A DNA stretch of 64,000 bases, taken from NCBI RefSeq assembly GCF_023168145.1, contig NZ_BQYK01000001.1, positions 33,540 to 97,539 of the forward strand, read 5' to 3'. Below, piece by piece: positions 53,492 to 62,703 of this stretch. This DNA is from Sporosarcina sp. NCCP-2222 (GTDB lineage: Bacteria > Bacillota > Bacilli > Bacillales_A > Planococcaceae). How positions within the stretch are numbered: the first letter of the stretch is position 1; the number at the start of each line of letters is the position of its first letter. Under the pieces are notes generated by a model. It was not told the origin of the DNA, made no database searches, and saw only the letters and a program-made list of their open reading frames with translations. Position numbers and translations under genes: made by a program.

Positions 53492-54250
53492 TCATTTCTT
53501 ATCAAAAAAACGTTTTCCAAGTCTTTCAACCCATCCGGGAGCCAGCCCATATAGCTTGCTAGTCCAGCCCATATAACCCGGCAAATTTATTTCTCTCACT
53601 GGCTTAGTCATCACTTTTACAACTGCTGCTGCTACCGTTTCGGTCGTCAATAAATGAGCCCCGACTGAATGTCGATACGTTCCGGTAGCATCCGCATGAT
53701 CAAGAAATGGCGTATCAATTGGCCCCGGATGGATGGCGGAAACTTGTATGCCGTGAGGCGCAACCTCCATCCGAAGAGCATTTATGTACCCAATAAGGGC
53801 GTGTTTCGATGCCGCATACACCGAGGCTTTCGGCGTTGCCACCTTGCCCGCCTGAGAGCCGATAAAGATGATATGGCCATCTTTTCTTTCCAGCATACCG
53901 GGCATCAGACGTTTTGTCAGCTTCATCGGAGCCAGGACGTTTACATCAAGCATCACTTCAATCTGGCTGTCGGTCAGTTCGTGCGCCAGTGCAAAGGTGC
54001 CCACACCTGCAGAATGGATAACAATGTCGGGTATGCCGGCTTGTTCAATCAATTTATCGATATCACACGCATTCGCCATATCAGCAGAAATGACAGTCGC
54101 TCCTTCTTTCTTCAATTCAAGAAGAGCCTCGTTGGATCGTCCCGTAGCGATCAGATGATACTGCTCTGGCATCGCAAGGAGCCGAGTCGCTACGTTTCTT
54201 CCCACTCCGCTAGTTGCCCCTGTGAGGAGTACCGATTTACGCTTGCTCAT
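53492..54250 (-). CDS. yqjQ: Short-chain dehydrogenase, YqjQ-like
   Basis: A 252-residue classical SDR. The cofactor motif LTGATSGVG lies at residues 9-17, HSAGVG near 79 and YAASKHAL near 145 with the catalytic Tyr and Lys. TGRS after the second strand suggests NADP. The physiological substrate is unknown. It overlaps yqjP by 14 bases, the order seen in B. subtilis (yqjP-yqjQ), which supports the name. Confidence 0.85.
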   Translation of the reverse strand: MSKRKSVLLTGATSGVGRNVATRLLAMPEQYHLIATGRSNEALLELKKEGATVISADMANACDIDKLIEQAGIPDIVIHSAGVGTFALAHELTDSQIEVMLDVNVLAPMKLTKRLMPGMLERKDGHIIFIGSQAGKVATPKASVYAASKHALIGYINALRMEVAPHGIQVSAIHPGPIDTPFLDHADATGTYRHSVGAHLLTTETVAAAVVKVMTKPVREINLPGYMGWTSKLYGLAPGWVERLGKRFFDKK

Positions 54251-55178
54251 AGAATAGAACGCCGCTTTCTTCCGTTTCCTGGATTTTCCCTTCAGACAAC
54301 AGATAATCTACCTGGCCAATTGTCTCTGACAACGTCAATCCAAGTTCCTTTTCATAGACAGCCGGGAAAAGTTCCTTCGTCAATTCAAAAATAGTCTTCC
54401 TGCCACCACTCATCATGCCATGCACTTTGTGTGCCCGTTCTTTTTGCTTCGCAAGCCGGGATTGTATGAGTGGCTGAATGTCCCGCACTTCACTTCCATG
54501 GCCGCTGTAAATGATATCGATTGGCAACTCATGGATGCGCTGCAGCGAGGCATTATATTGCAAAAGCGACCTCGGACGCGGATCATTCGGGTTTGCTGGG
54601 GGCTCGATCAATGGGTTCGATGACACTTTTTCCAGCACCACATCTCCGCCGATCATCATGCGCTCCTTCTCATTCCAAAAGACGAGATGGCTTTGCGCAT
54701 GGCCGAGGGCTTCCATAACCGTCCATCCAGGATGGCCGGGAAGTTCATCGCCTTCACCTAGCGTGCGGTTCAAAGTCCGGTCGCCCATTAATGCAAGCGG
54801 CCGCTTCATCTTCTCCACCCACGGTAAATACTGTTCAGGCACACCTTCTTCAAGGAGGCATTGTAAATAAAACCGATCATGATACTCCAAGAATTCTTGA
54901 TCCCTCTTCAGCCAGAGATCATTATACGGGTGCCCGATCACATCCGCCCGGTCGAACGCGTCCATCCATCCTGCATGATCAGGATGGTGGTGAGTCAAAA
55001 TGACTTGCTCCACGTCTCCGAAGGAGTATCCCGCATCCTTCAGTCCCCTTTTCAGCGCTTCATAGGCTTCCGGCGTTTTCGGCCCTGCGTCCACGAGTGA
55101 TAATGTATCCCCTTTTATTAGAAATGCGTTCACATCTCCGACAGCAAATGGTGTTGGCAGTACAATTTTATGTATCAT
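54237..55178 (-). CDS. yqjP: Metallo-beta-lactamase-fold protein, YqjP-like
   Basis: A 313-residue MBL-fold hydrolase. The metal motif HHHPDH is at residues 63-68, with later ligands in EALGHAQSHLVF and IYSGHGSEV and the bridging aspartate in MIGGDVVLE. The C-terminal helical region (residues 235-313) resembles the LACTB2-type winged helix. The substrate is unknown; RNase or thioester hydrolase activities occur in relatives. ATG follows AAAGGAG. Confidence 0.85.
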   Translation of the reverse strand: MIHKIVLPTPFAVGDVNAFLIKGDTLSLVDAGPKTPEAYEALKRGLKDAGYSFGDVEQVILTHHHPDHAGWMDAFDRADVIGHPYNDLWLKRDQEFLEYHDRFYLQCLLEEGVPEQYLPWVEKMKRPLALMGDRTLNRTLGEGDELPGHPGWTVMEALGHAQSHLVFWNEKERMMIGGDVVLEKVSSNPLIEPPANPNDPRPRSLLQYNASLQRIHELPIDIIYSGHGSEVRDIQPLIQSRLAKQKERAHKVHGMMSGGRKTIFELTKELFPAVYEKELGLTLSETIGQVDYLLSEGKIQETEESGVLFYEQA

Positions 55179-55344
55179 CTTAGAAACTCCTTTTATTCGT
55201 CAGAATGAATGGTTGTTCAGTCCATTGTACAATGTTTCCCCGATGCCGTCACTCTTCGGAATCCTTCCTAGCTTGAAACCTTTCAATCGGTCAATCGTAG
55301 TATGATATAATGAGCGCAACAGAAGGATGGAAGGGGTAAGTCTT

Positions 55345-56484
55345 ATGGGTATTTTAAATTTTTTCAAAAGCCAATTCATCGAAGTGATCGAATGGACAGA
55401 TCAGAACACCAATACGATGGTCTATCGATTTCCCGTACAGAATAACGAAATTAAGATGGGTGCCAGCCTGATCGTCCGTGAATCGCAAGTGGCGATTTTT
55501 GTCAACGAAGGAGAAATCGCTGATGTTTTTCACCCAGGGCACCACGTATTATATACACAAAACATGCCTGTGCTGACGAAATTGAAATCATGGAAAACAG
55601 GTTTCAATTCCCCTTTTAAGGCGGAAGTGTATTTTATCAATACGAAGCAGTTCATCGATCAGAAATGGGGTACATCCAATCCTATTATGATGCGCGATCG
55701 TGATTTCGGCATGATCCGCCTTCGCGGCTACGGCATTTATTCGTACCGGGTAGCAGAGCCTGTCGTATTTTTACGCGAACTGTTTGGAACAAATGGCTCG
55801 TATGAGACGCAGAGCATTGAAAGCCATTTAAAGAAAATGATTTTATCCGGCTTATCGGATCTGTTTGCAGAATCGCAAATTCCAGCTTTGGACCTTGCCA
55901 TGCATTACGACGAACTGAGCGAGCGTGGACGGCAGAAAATGCAAGAGCGCTTCAGCCAGTTCGGATTTGAAATTACGTCCCTCTATATTGAGAATCTGTC
56001 CCTTCCAAAAGAAGTCGAAGAGGCGATGGATAAGCGTACGGCGATGGGCGTACTCGGCAATATGGCTCAGTATCAGCAATACCAGGCGGCAGAAGCGATC
56101 CGTGACATTGCGCAAAATGAAGGAGGCGGGCTTGCAGGCGCAGGTGCCAGCCTCGGCGCAGGGGCAGCGCTTGGCAATGTGATGGCGGGTGCCTTCTCAG
56201 CCCAACCTGCCACAGCTTCATCCACCGAGGAACAGAAAATCGCTTGTCCGCACTGTCAATCACAAATCCGGGCGACCGCAAAATTCTGCCCGGAATGCGG
56301 CCAAACGATACAATCTCCAAAGGTGCCGTGCATTAGTTGCCATGCGGAAATCAATGCGAACTCGAAATTCTGCGGGGAATGCGGCGCCAAGCAGGTGACA
56401 GAAATCAAATGCCCGGACTGTGGCGCAGCAAACTCACCTTCCGCCAAGTTTTGCGGCGAATGTGGCGAAGGCTTGAGCAATTAA
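55345..56484 (+). CDS. ydjI: SPFH-domain protein with three zinc ribbons (YdjI-like)
   Basis: A 379-residue protein with an SPFH/band-7-like core (residues 1-240: FFKSQFIEVIEWTDQ at the start, SLYIENLSLPKEVEEAMDKR near 210-230), a glycine/alanine-rich linker near 255-285 and three tandem double-knuckle zinc ribbons after residue 300 (CPHCQSQI/FCPECG, CISCHAEI/FCGECG, CPDCGAAN/FCGECG). It matches B. subtilis YdjI, which belongs to a stress-related membrane operon with the PspA homologue YdjF. No pspA gene is nearby. ATG at 55345 follows AAGGGG. Confidence 0.85.
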   Translation: MGILNFFKSQFIEVIEWTDQNTNTMVYRFPVQNNEIKMGASLIVRESQVAIFVNEGEIADVFHPGHHVLYTQNMPVLTKLKSWKTGFNSPFKAEVYFINTKQFIDQKWGTSNPIMMRDRDFGMIRLRGYGIYSYRVAEPVVFLRELFGTNGSYETQSIESHLKKMILSGLSDLFAESQIPALDLAMHYDELSERGRQKMQERFSQFGFEITSLYIENLSLPKEVEEAMDKRTAMGVLGNMAQYQQYQAAEAIRDIAQNEGGGLAGAGASLGAGAALGNVMAGAFSAQPATASSTEEQKIACPHCQSQIRATAKFCPECGQTIQSPKVPCISCHAEINANSKFCGECGAKQVTEIKCPDCGAANSPSAKFCGECGEGLSN

Positions 56485-56502
56485 CATGCGGGTGGTGATC
56501 GT

Positions 56503-57621
56503 ATGACGGAAGGACAATCGGAGGTTTTAGAGTCAAAGAAGCAAGAAGAAACCGAAGTACTGACGTGCGACAGTTGCGGGGCAAACACCGTATTCGATCC
56601 CGCTTCGGGTTCTATGAAATGTCCATTTTGCGGAACAGTAGATGCAATTGAGGCGACAAACCATAATGATATAGAACTTGATTTCAATGAAGGACTGGAG
56701 CAGGAGGATAGTAGCTGGAACAAAGAAAAACGTGTTTTCCGATGTGATAGCTGCGGCGCGGAGACCGTACTGGATCGGGATGCCGATGCCGATTTCTGCT
56801 CGTTTTGCAGTTCCAGCCATATAGCGAAGAGTGAGAATCGTCCGGGCATCAAACCTTCTCTCGTTGTCCCTTTCAAAGTGCCGCAGGAAGAAGCAATCGC
56901 GAAATTTAAGACATGGATCGGCAAACGATATTTCGCCCCATCCAAACTGAAGAATTCATACGAGCTGGATCGATTGAGCGGTGCGTACATCCCCTACTGG
57001 ACCTTCGACTCCCAAACCGACTCTGCCTACACCGTTCGGATTGGTACCTATTATTACGTGACCGAGACGAGAACCGTATATGAAGATGGCAAACCAAAAC
57101 AAGTGACGGAGCAAGTGCGGAAAATCCGCTGGCGGACTCAGCATGGCCGCTACGCTAAGTTTTTTGATGACGTCCTCGTGAAAGCGTCCCGTAATGTCGC
57201 CTCCGGGCTCATCAACAAAGTAGAACCGTTCCAGCTGGCACATCTAGTGGATTACAAAACAGAATACGTTTCCGGTTTCTTGGCTGAACGGTATTCGATC
57301 CCTTTGAAAGTCGGCTGGCAAGACGCCAGATCCATTATTGACAGCCGGATCCGAAGCGGGATCTTAAGCAAGGAACGCGGCGATGAAGTACAGATTGTGA
57401 CCGTGTCGACTAGCTATGAGCGCATTACGTATAAGCACGTTCTGCTGCCTCTATGGATTTCTTCATTTCGATTCAACCAAAAAGTATATCGTTTTTTAGT
57501 GAATGGACAAACAGGAAAAGTGAGCGGCCAAGCGCCGGTAAGTATCTGGAAGGTGTCCTTTGTGGTAATTGCAGCACTTGCCGTACTAGCCGTTGTCTTG
57601 TACTTCTCTGATGCATTTTAA
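56503..57621 (+). CDS. ydjG: Zinc-ribbon membrane protein (YdjG-like)
   Basis: A 372-residue protein with two N-terminal zinc ribbons: CDSCGANTVFD...CPFCG from residue 22 and CDSCGAETVLD...CSFC from about residue 81. A beta-rich middle domain with tryptophans (GAYIPYWTFDSQTD, near 164) and one C-terminal membrane helix (about 350-370) follow. It matches B. subtilis YdjG, a partner of YdjI. It is 18 bases downstream of the SPFH gene, so both are one operon. Both zinc-ribbon cysteine sets are intact. Confidence 0.85.
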   Translation: MTEGQSEVLESKKQEETEVLTCDSCGANTVFDPASGSMKCPFCGTVDAIEATNHNDIELDFNEGLEQEDSSWNKEKRVFRCDSCGAETVLDRDADADFCSFCSSSHIAKSENRPGIKPSLVVPFKVPQEEAIAKFKTWIGKRYFAPSKLKNSYELDRLSGAYIPYWTFDSQTDSAYTVRIGTYYYVTETRTVYEDGKPKQVTEQVRKIRWRTQHGRYAKFFDDVLVKASRNVASGLINKVEPFQLAHLVDYKTEYVSGFLAERYSIPLKVGWQDARSIIDSRIRSGILSKERGDEVQIVTVSTSYERITYKHVLLPLWISSFRFNQKVYRFLVNGQTGKVSGQAPVSIWKVSFVVIAALAVLAVVLYFSDAF

Positions 57622-57670
57622 CTTGTTGACTTTATTCTGAATATATGACATAATCGTTCCAATATTTAGA

Positions 57671-57902
57671 GCGTTGAGGAAGATCAATAGGATGGGTGAA
57701 GGATTTCAGAGAGCAATGTCATTGGCTGCAAGCGTTGCATCCCACTCCCCGTTCTAACCTGCTTCCGAGCTGCTATGGAAACATGGCCGTACCTTCCGCG
57801 TTAAGGAAGGATGAGTTGTGCCGCAAGTTGCGGCAAATGAAGGTGGTACCGCGGAAACTGACGTTTTCGTCCTCTCTAATGAGGATGAAGGCGTTTTTTT
57901 AT
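57671..57902 (+). ncRNA. T-box leader, proline-specific, with terminator
   Basis: The T-box sequence GAAGGTGGTACCGCGG at 57839-57854 is near-consensus. Stem I closes by GGAAG (57678-57682) with CTTCC (57762-57766), leaving CCT (57758-57760) followed by a purine in the specifier position, that is, a proline codon. CGTTTTCGTCCTC pairs imperfectly with GAGGATGAAGGCG, followed by a T-run ending about 57902, and acts as the terminator. Uncharged tRNA-Pro should raise proC expression. Confidence 0.92.
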
Positions 57903-57927
57903 TTGACACGGAAAGGGTGTTGGAAAA

Positions 57928-58737
57928 ATGAATTCGATCGTATTTGTTGGTGCCGGTTCCATGGCCGAAGCTATTGTGGCGGGCATTGTTAAGCATGATG
58001 TAATGAAAGCGGAGCAAGTGTATGTGATGAATAAATCGGACGACGATCGGCTGAAGGAGATGAAAGAAAAATATGGAGTCGCTATTGTCTGCCCAGAAAG
58101 ACGGGCGCTCAAGGAAGCGGATATGATTGTGCTGGCAACGAAACCGAAAGACATTCAACAGGCCATGCTGGAAATCGCTCCATTATTACATGACGGCACT
58201 GCTGTTCTGTCCGTTATCGCTGGTGTATCTATAGACACTATGGAAAACGGACTTGGCAGCCGGCCGATTGCGCGCTCGATGCCTAACACGTCTGCCACCA
58301 TCGGCAAATCTGCTAGTGGCGTTGCCTTTAATCGATTTGTTGATGACACGTTACGTACCCATATTCTTCACCTGCTTGGATCCATCGGTATTGTAAAAGA
58401 AGTGGAAGAAGATGAACTGCATGCGGTGACTGCCCTATCCGGCAGCGGTCCCGCCTATATTTATTATATGGTGGAAGCACTGGAAGAAGCGGCAATGGCA
58501 AACGGTTTATCGAAGGAAGTGGCGCGGGAATTAATCGTTCAAACGGTGGAAGGGGCTGCCGCCATGCTGAAACAGACTGGCGGTGAGCCTGCAGTGCTTC
58601 GAAAAAATGTCACGAGCCCAGGAGGCACAACGGAAGCGGGTTTACGGACACTCGAGGAACGAATGTTCAAGGAAGCAGTCGCAGCCTGCATTAGTCGGGC
58701 AGAGGCCAGGTCGCGTGAGCTTGGCGCCATGTTTTGA
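57928..58737 (+). CDS. proC: Pyrroline-5-carboxylate reductase
   Basis: A 269-residue enzyme reducing pyrroline-5-carboxylate to proline with NAD(P)H. The dinucleotide-binding N-terminus [19 protein letters not shown] near residue 72, the SMPNTSA segment near 115 and the C-terminal signature [23 protein letters not shown] and [12 protein letters not shown] are all present. Its position between yqjP and yqjM corresponds to B. subtilis proI (yqjO), which is also T-box controlled. AAAGGG precedes the ATG. Confidence 0.96.
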   Translation: MNSIVFVGAGSMAEAIVAGIVKHDVMKAEQVYVMNKSDDDRLKEMKEKYGVAIVCPERRALKEADMIVLATKPKDIQQAMLEIAPLLHDGTAVLSVIAGVSIDTMENGLGSRPIARSMPNTSATIGKSASGVAFNRFVDDTLRTHILHLLGSIGIVKEVEEDELHAVTALSGSGPAYIYYMVEALEEAAMANGLSKEVARELIVQTVEGAAAMLKQTGGEPAVLRKNVTSPGGTTEAGLRTLEERMFKEAVAACISRAEARSRELGAMF

Positions 58738-58807
58738 GATTGGACTTTTGGTATACTGGAGGCAGAACGATCCTGCTAGTCAGCAAGGCATTCAAGGAGG
58801 TTTTTTC

Positions 58808-59827
58808 ATGGCTTTATTGTTTGAACCCTATACAATCCGGGATGTAACGTTTAAGAACCGGATTGTCATGGCGCCCATGTGTATGTATTCTTGCGATCAG
58901 GAAGACGGCAAAGTAATGGATTGGCACAAAATTCATTACAGCTCGCGGGCTGTCGGACAAATCGGTTTACTTATCATCGAAGCAACAGCTGTCCTGCCAG
59001 AGGGACGCATCTCCCCCCAGGACCTTGGCATATGGAATGATGAACATGTCGAAGGATTAACCGAATTAGTCAGGATGATGAAACAGCATGGTTCGGCAAC
59101 CGGCATTCAGCTGGCACACGCTGGCCGCAAAGCGACAGTAGACGGCACCATTTACGCACCAAGTGCAATAGCGTTCAGCGATCAATACAAAACACCTGCT
59201 GAAATGACAAAAGAAGAAATTGAAAAGACGATAACAGCTTTCAAAGACGCTGCCATCCGGTCTAAGAATGCCGGATTCGATGTAATTGAAATCCATGCAG
59301 CGCACGGGTATCTTATCAATGAATTCCTCTCTCCCCTCTCCAACCTTCGGACAGATGAATACGGAGGTTCAAGCGAAAAGAGGTATCGTTTCCTTCGTGA
59401 AATCATCGATCAAATCCGTTCCGTTTGGAATGGTCCATTATTCGTCCGCATTTCAGCACATGATTATACGGAAGGTGGCATGACACCGCAAGATTATGTG
59501 GAAATGGCAAGATGGATGAAAACACAGGAAGTCGACCTGATTGATGTCAGTTCCGGTGCAGTTGTGCCTGCAAAGATTGACGCATTCCCCGGGTACCAAG
59601 TGCCTTACGCAGAGTTGTTGCGCAAGGAAGCGGCCATTCCGACCGGTGCAGTCGGCTTGATTACATCAGCTGTCCAAGCGGAGGAAATCTTGAAAAACGG
59701 ACGAGCGGACATGATCCTGCTTGCGCGTGAGCTACTACGGGATCCATATTGGCCTTACCGGGCGGCAAAGGAACTTGGCATTGAAATTGAAGTTCCAAAG
59801 CAATATGATCGCGGCTGGGTATTTTAA
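58808..59827 (+). CDS. namA: NADPH dehydrogenase of the old yellow enzyme family
   Basis: A 339-residue flavoenzyme closely matching B. subtilis NamA (YqjM), an FMN-dependent ene-reductase reducing electrophilic alkenes, nitro compounds and xenobiotics. [11 protein letters not shown] near residues 18-28 includes the Cys that modulates the flavin, and [11 protein letters not shown] near 98 supplies the substrate-binding His. [15 protein letters not shown] near 161 and [11 protein letters not shown] near 190 complete the signature. ATG at 58808 follows AAGGAGG. A strong terminator follows. Confidence 0.95.
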   Translation: MALLFEPYTIRDVTFKNRIVMAPMCMYSCDQEDGKVMDWHKIHYSSRAVGQIGLLIIEATAVLPEGRISPQDLGIWNDEHVEGLTELVRMMKQHGSATGIQLAHAGRKATVDGTIYAPSAIAFSDQYKTPAEMTKEEIEKTITAFKDAAIRSKNAGFDVIEIHAAHGYLINEFLSPLSNLRTDEYGGSSEKRYRFLREIIDQIRSVWNGPLFVRISAHDYTEGGMTPQDYVEMARWMKTQEVDLIDVSSGAVVPAKIDAFPGYQVPYAELLRKEAAIPTGAVGLITSAVQAEEILKNGRADMILLARELLRDPYWPYRAAKELGIEIEVPKQYDRGWVF

Positions 59828-59844
59828 TATACAGGTACTGCTAT

Positions 59845-59887
59845 ACTCGGGTGGAGAAAACGAATGCTTTCTCCACCCGAGTTTTTT
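59845..59887 (+). terminator. namA terminator
   Basis: ACTCGGGTGGAGAAA pairs perfectly with TTTCTCCACCCGAGT, followed by a T-run. Confidence 0.95.
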
Positions 59888-59992
59888 GCGGTAGTCATAC
59901 TGATCAACTTTTAGCTAGTGCTAAATAGCAGGAGTATTCGATACGGCATTTACTAACAATGTGATTAATTCATTAGTTAGTTCTTCTAACAT

Positions 59993-60023
59993 AAAAAAAC
60001 TGCATCCCGGCGGGATAGCAGTT
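59993..60023 (-). terminator. Terminator of the dinB-rnz operon
   Basis: AACTGC-ATCCCG pairs with CGGGAT-GCAGTT with one bulge. The minus strand continues with seven T. Confidence 0.85.
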
Positions 60024-60029
60024 GAATCC

Positions 60030-60968
60030 TTACAATTCAATCACACGACCGTCCTGTAATGCGTATTTAGAAAAATCATTAGCGATAAAGAGGTTCGGGA
60101 AAACGGCCTGTCCCTGCTCCAGCAGGAGTGCCAAATCACCTGGAAGAAAGCGTGCACTAATATGGTTGGCAATCAAGGCGTTCGCTCCCGCCATTTTCGC
60201 GACAGACGCAGCTTCTACGATAGTGGAGTGACCGTAATCAGCCGCTAACTTGCCCATTTCACTATCGAAGGTCGCTTCATGAATAACCAAATCCGCTTGC
60301 CTTGCCAGTTCGATTGAAGCCTCGCAAAAGCTGGTGTCGCCGAGCACTGTAAGGATGAAACCCTTTTGTGGATCCCCCGTAACATCTTGGCTTCGAACGA
60401 CCGTGCCATCCTCCAAAATGATGTCCTCTCCTTGCTTCAATTTTTGTAATAATGGCCCTTTCGGAACACCTGCGGCGACCGCTTTTTCGATCAGCAGCTT
60501 TCCTAAGAGCGGCTTCTGTTCAAGCCGAAAACCGTAGCTCGGAATGACATGCTGCAATTGCTTTGCCGTCACGGTAAAGTGATCGTTTTCAAACAGTATG
60601 CCTTCTGTGATTTCATGGACACGCAAAGTGTATGTCAAATGGGTCTTGGTCAGGCGCATAGTAGTCATAAGCCACTCGTTCAAACCTGGAGGCCCGTATA
60701 TATCGAGAGGTTCATCGCCGCCTAAGAAAGATCGAGAGCCCAGGAAACCAGGCAGCCCAAAAATATGGTCTCCGTGCAGATGGGTGATGAATATCTTGTT
60801 GATTTTTCTTGGTTTGATTGTCGTATGAAGCAATTGATGCTGCGTTGCTTCGCCGCAATCCACCATCCAATACCCCTCTTCTTCTGCAGCCAAATTAATG
60901 ACCAGCGAAGAGGTATTCCGTTGTTTGGAGGGCATGCCTGCCCCTGTTCCTAAAAAGCTGACTTCCAC
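60030..60968 (-). CDS. rnz: Ribonuclease Z
   Basis: A 312-residue endonuclease removing 3' trailers from tRNA precursors lacking an encoded CCA. The N-terminus SFLGTGAGMPSKQRN and the zinc motif THLHGDH at residues 62-68 are conserved, with GDTSFC near 211 and NHISARF near 269. It starts at GTG 60966-60968 nine bases after the dinB stop. B. subtilis rnz (yqjK) lies in the same gene neighbourhood. Confidence 0.95.
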   Translation of the reverse strand: MEVSFLGTGAGMPSKQRNTSSLVINLAAEEEGYWMVDCGEATQHQLLHTTIKPRKINKIFITHLHGDHIFGLPGFLGSRSFLGGDEPLDIYGPPGLNEWLMTTMRLTKTHLTYTLRVHEITEGILFENDHFTVTAKQLQHVIPSYGFRLEQKPLLGKLLIEKAVAAGVPKGPLLQKLKQGEDIILEDGTVVRSQDVTGDPQKGFILTVLGDTSFCEASIELARQADLVIHEATFDSEMGKLAADYGHSTIVEAASVAKMAGANALIANHISARFLPGDLALLLEQGQAVFPNLFIANDFSKYALQDGRVIEL

Positions 60969-60977
60969 TGCTGCTCC

Positions 60978-62168
60978 CTACCTTTCACCCAATCCGCGCC
61001 TCACTTTATCTGGACCAAATTTTTCTTTCAGCTCTTGCAATAATTGTACCATTCTCGCATCCTTCGCATGGTATTCAAACGTATCAAACGAAAGCTGTTC
61101 ATGCAATTCACTGCGTGGAATGACCTGAGATACCGTGATGCCTAACAGGCGGATTGGATCCCCGTCCCAGTTGCGGCTAAAGAGTTCGGCTGCTTCCTTG
61201 TAAATAGCTTCGGCTGTATATAATGGATTCAAAACCGTCCGGCTCCTCGATTGATTTCGCCAATCCGCTGTCCGGATTTGAATTGAAATGGAGGTGCCGG
61301 CAAGCTGCTTTCTTTCCAGTCGTTCCGCAACACGCTGCGCTAGCCGCTTAAACACTTCCAAACAAGCTTGCTCGTCTGTTTCGTCAATCGGCAGCGTCGT
61401 AGAACTCCCAACACTTTTCCGTTCCTCAGCCGCATCGGGATCAACTGGACGTGAATCAATACCGTTCGCCCTATTCCTCAAGCGCATCCCATTCTTACCA
61501 AGCTCGCTCTTTATCAGTGATTCCTCTGCATTGGCAAGATCGCCAATTTTCGTTATGCCAATTGCTTTTAATCTAGCTTCTGTACTTTGCCCTACTCCAT
61601 GCATTTGGATGACCGGAAGTGGCCATAGCTTGGCCGGAACTTCCCGTTTTCGCAAAACAGTAATCCCCATCGGTTTTTTCATGTCTGAAGCAGTTTTCGC
61701 CAGAAATTTATTCGGTGCTATTCCAATGGAACAAGGCAGATCCAGCTCATGTAAAATACGTTGTTGCATTTGTTCGGCTATTGAGACAGCGTGCGTCAAG
61801 CCGCCAATGTCCGTGATGTCCAAATACGCTTCATCGATGGACACCGGCTCAACCAGTTCCGTGTACGATCGCAAAATTGCGAATACCGCCTGTGATGCCG
61901 TAGAGTATTTCTCACGATCCGGCGGTACGATGACAAGATTCGGGCATAGACGTCTTGCTTCGCCAACCGTCATTGTTGTATAAATGCCGAGTGCCCTCGC
62001 TTCATAGGAACAGGTGACGAGTATGCCGCGCCGTTCTTTGGGGTTCCCGGCGACAGCCATTGGAATTCCCTTTAAAGAGGGATCGTGCGCCTGTTCAACT
62101 GAAGCGAAGAAGCTATTCATATCCAAGTGCAAGATCACTTTTGCCTGCGAGTTTCCGGCACTGTTCAT
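60978..62168 (-). CDS. dinB: DNA polymerase IV (Y family)
   Basis: A 396-residue translesion polymerase, equivalent to B. subtilis PolY1/YqjH. Metal-binding residues are D16 in HLDMNSFF and D112/E113 in SIDEAYLD. GIAPNKFLAKTASDMKKP near 155 and the helix-hairpin-helix GVGQSTEARLKAIGI near 195 are present. The C-terminus ends without an obvious clamp-binding motif that I can pick out with confidence. ATG follows GGGGTG. It precedes rnz and probably shares its transcript. Confidence 0.95.
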   Translation of the reverse strand: MNSAGNSQAKVILHLDMNSFFASVEQAHDPSLKGIPMAVAGNPKERRGILVTCSYEARALGIYTTMTVGEARRLCPNLVIVPPDREKYSTASQAVFAILRSYTELVEPVSIDEAYLDITDIGGLTHAVSIAEQMQQRILHELDLPCSIGIAPNKFLAKTASDMKKPMGITVLRKREVPAKLWPLPVIQMHGVGQSTEARLKAIGITKIGDLANAEESLIKSELGKNGMRLRNRANGIDSRPVDPDAAEERKSVGSSTTLPIDETDEQACLEVFKRLAQRVAERLERKQLAGTSISIQIRTADWRNQSRSRTVLNPLYTAEAIYKEAAELFSRNWDGDPIRLLGITVSQVIPRSELHEQLSFDTFEYHAKDARMVQLLQELKEKFGPDKVRRGLGER

Positions 62169-62196
62169 ATCGAATCACCCCGCTGCAAGAAAATGA

Positions 62197-62220
62197 AACC
62201 GGGCAATGGACTGCCCGGTA
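62197..62220 (-). terminator. Hairpin between cheW and dinB
   Basis: ACCGGGCA pairs with TGCCCGGT. The minus strand continues TTTCATTTTC, a moderate T-tract, so some readthrough into dinB is likely. Confidence 0.65.
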
Positions 62221-62224
62221 CTGA

Positions 62225-62701
62225 TTATTGTTCCTGTATAGATTGAGAGTGGACGTAATCACCAATCTCATCCATCCCGGCCAGTGTCTTGGAAAGAATG
62301 ACTGGATCCACAATGGTAATCATCCGTTCATCCAAGTTGGCGACTGATGTAAAATATGGAGTTCGCGAATAAGCCATCAAACCAGAAGTTGTTAGGCTGC
62401 TCTCCGGAATTTCCATAATTTCCTTTGCATCCAGAACGACGAGACCGACATACAAGTCTTCAGTTTGTACGACGACAATCCGAACCTCCTGCATATTAGC
62501 AGCTGATTTGCCGTATAAAATTTTTTCGAAATCGAGTATAGGCACGAGTTCACCGCGAATTTTCATCAATCCAAGCATATACTCCGGAAGATGAGGAATC
62601 GGATTAATCTTTTCCATTTTCTCGATGGAAACGACAGAGTCAACTGCGATGGCATACTCTTCATTTCCACATTGTACGATGACTGCTTTAAATTCCGCCA
62701 T
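62225..62701 (-). CDS. CheW-like coupling protein
   Basis: A 158-residue single CheW domain: FKAVIVQCGNEEYAIAVDSVVSIEKMEKINPIPHLPEYMLGLMKIRGELVPILDF is the conserved first half and its NPIPHLPEYMLGLMKIRGE part is diagnostic. It would couple chemoreceptors to the CheA kinase. No other chemotaxis gene is adjacent. ATG at 62701 is two bases after the stop of the peptidase gene, so translation is coupled. It could be the main CheW or a specialised one. Confidence 0.85.
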   Translation of the reverse strand: MAEFKAVIVQCGNEEYAIAVDSVVSIEKMEKINPIPHLPEYMLGLMKIRGELVPILDFEKILYGKSAANMQEVRIVVVQTEDLYVGLVVLDAKEIMEIPESSLTTSGLMAYSRTPYFTSVANLDERMITIVDPVILSKTLAGMDEIGDYVHSQSIQEQ

Positions 62702-62703
62702 TC

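Noticed and set aside
55852..57243. Minus-strand frames over the SPFH and zinc-ribbon genes
   Set aside because: They lack ribosome binding sites and their composition is that of the reverse strand of cysteine-rich genes.
58583..58807. Long N-terminal extension of namA
   Set aside because: It overlaps proC and lacks a ribosome binding site; the conserved family start at 58808 has a perfect AAGGAGG.
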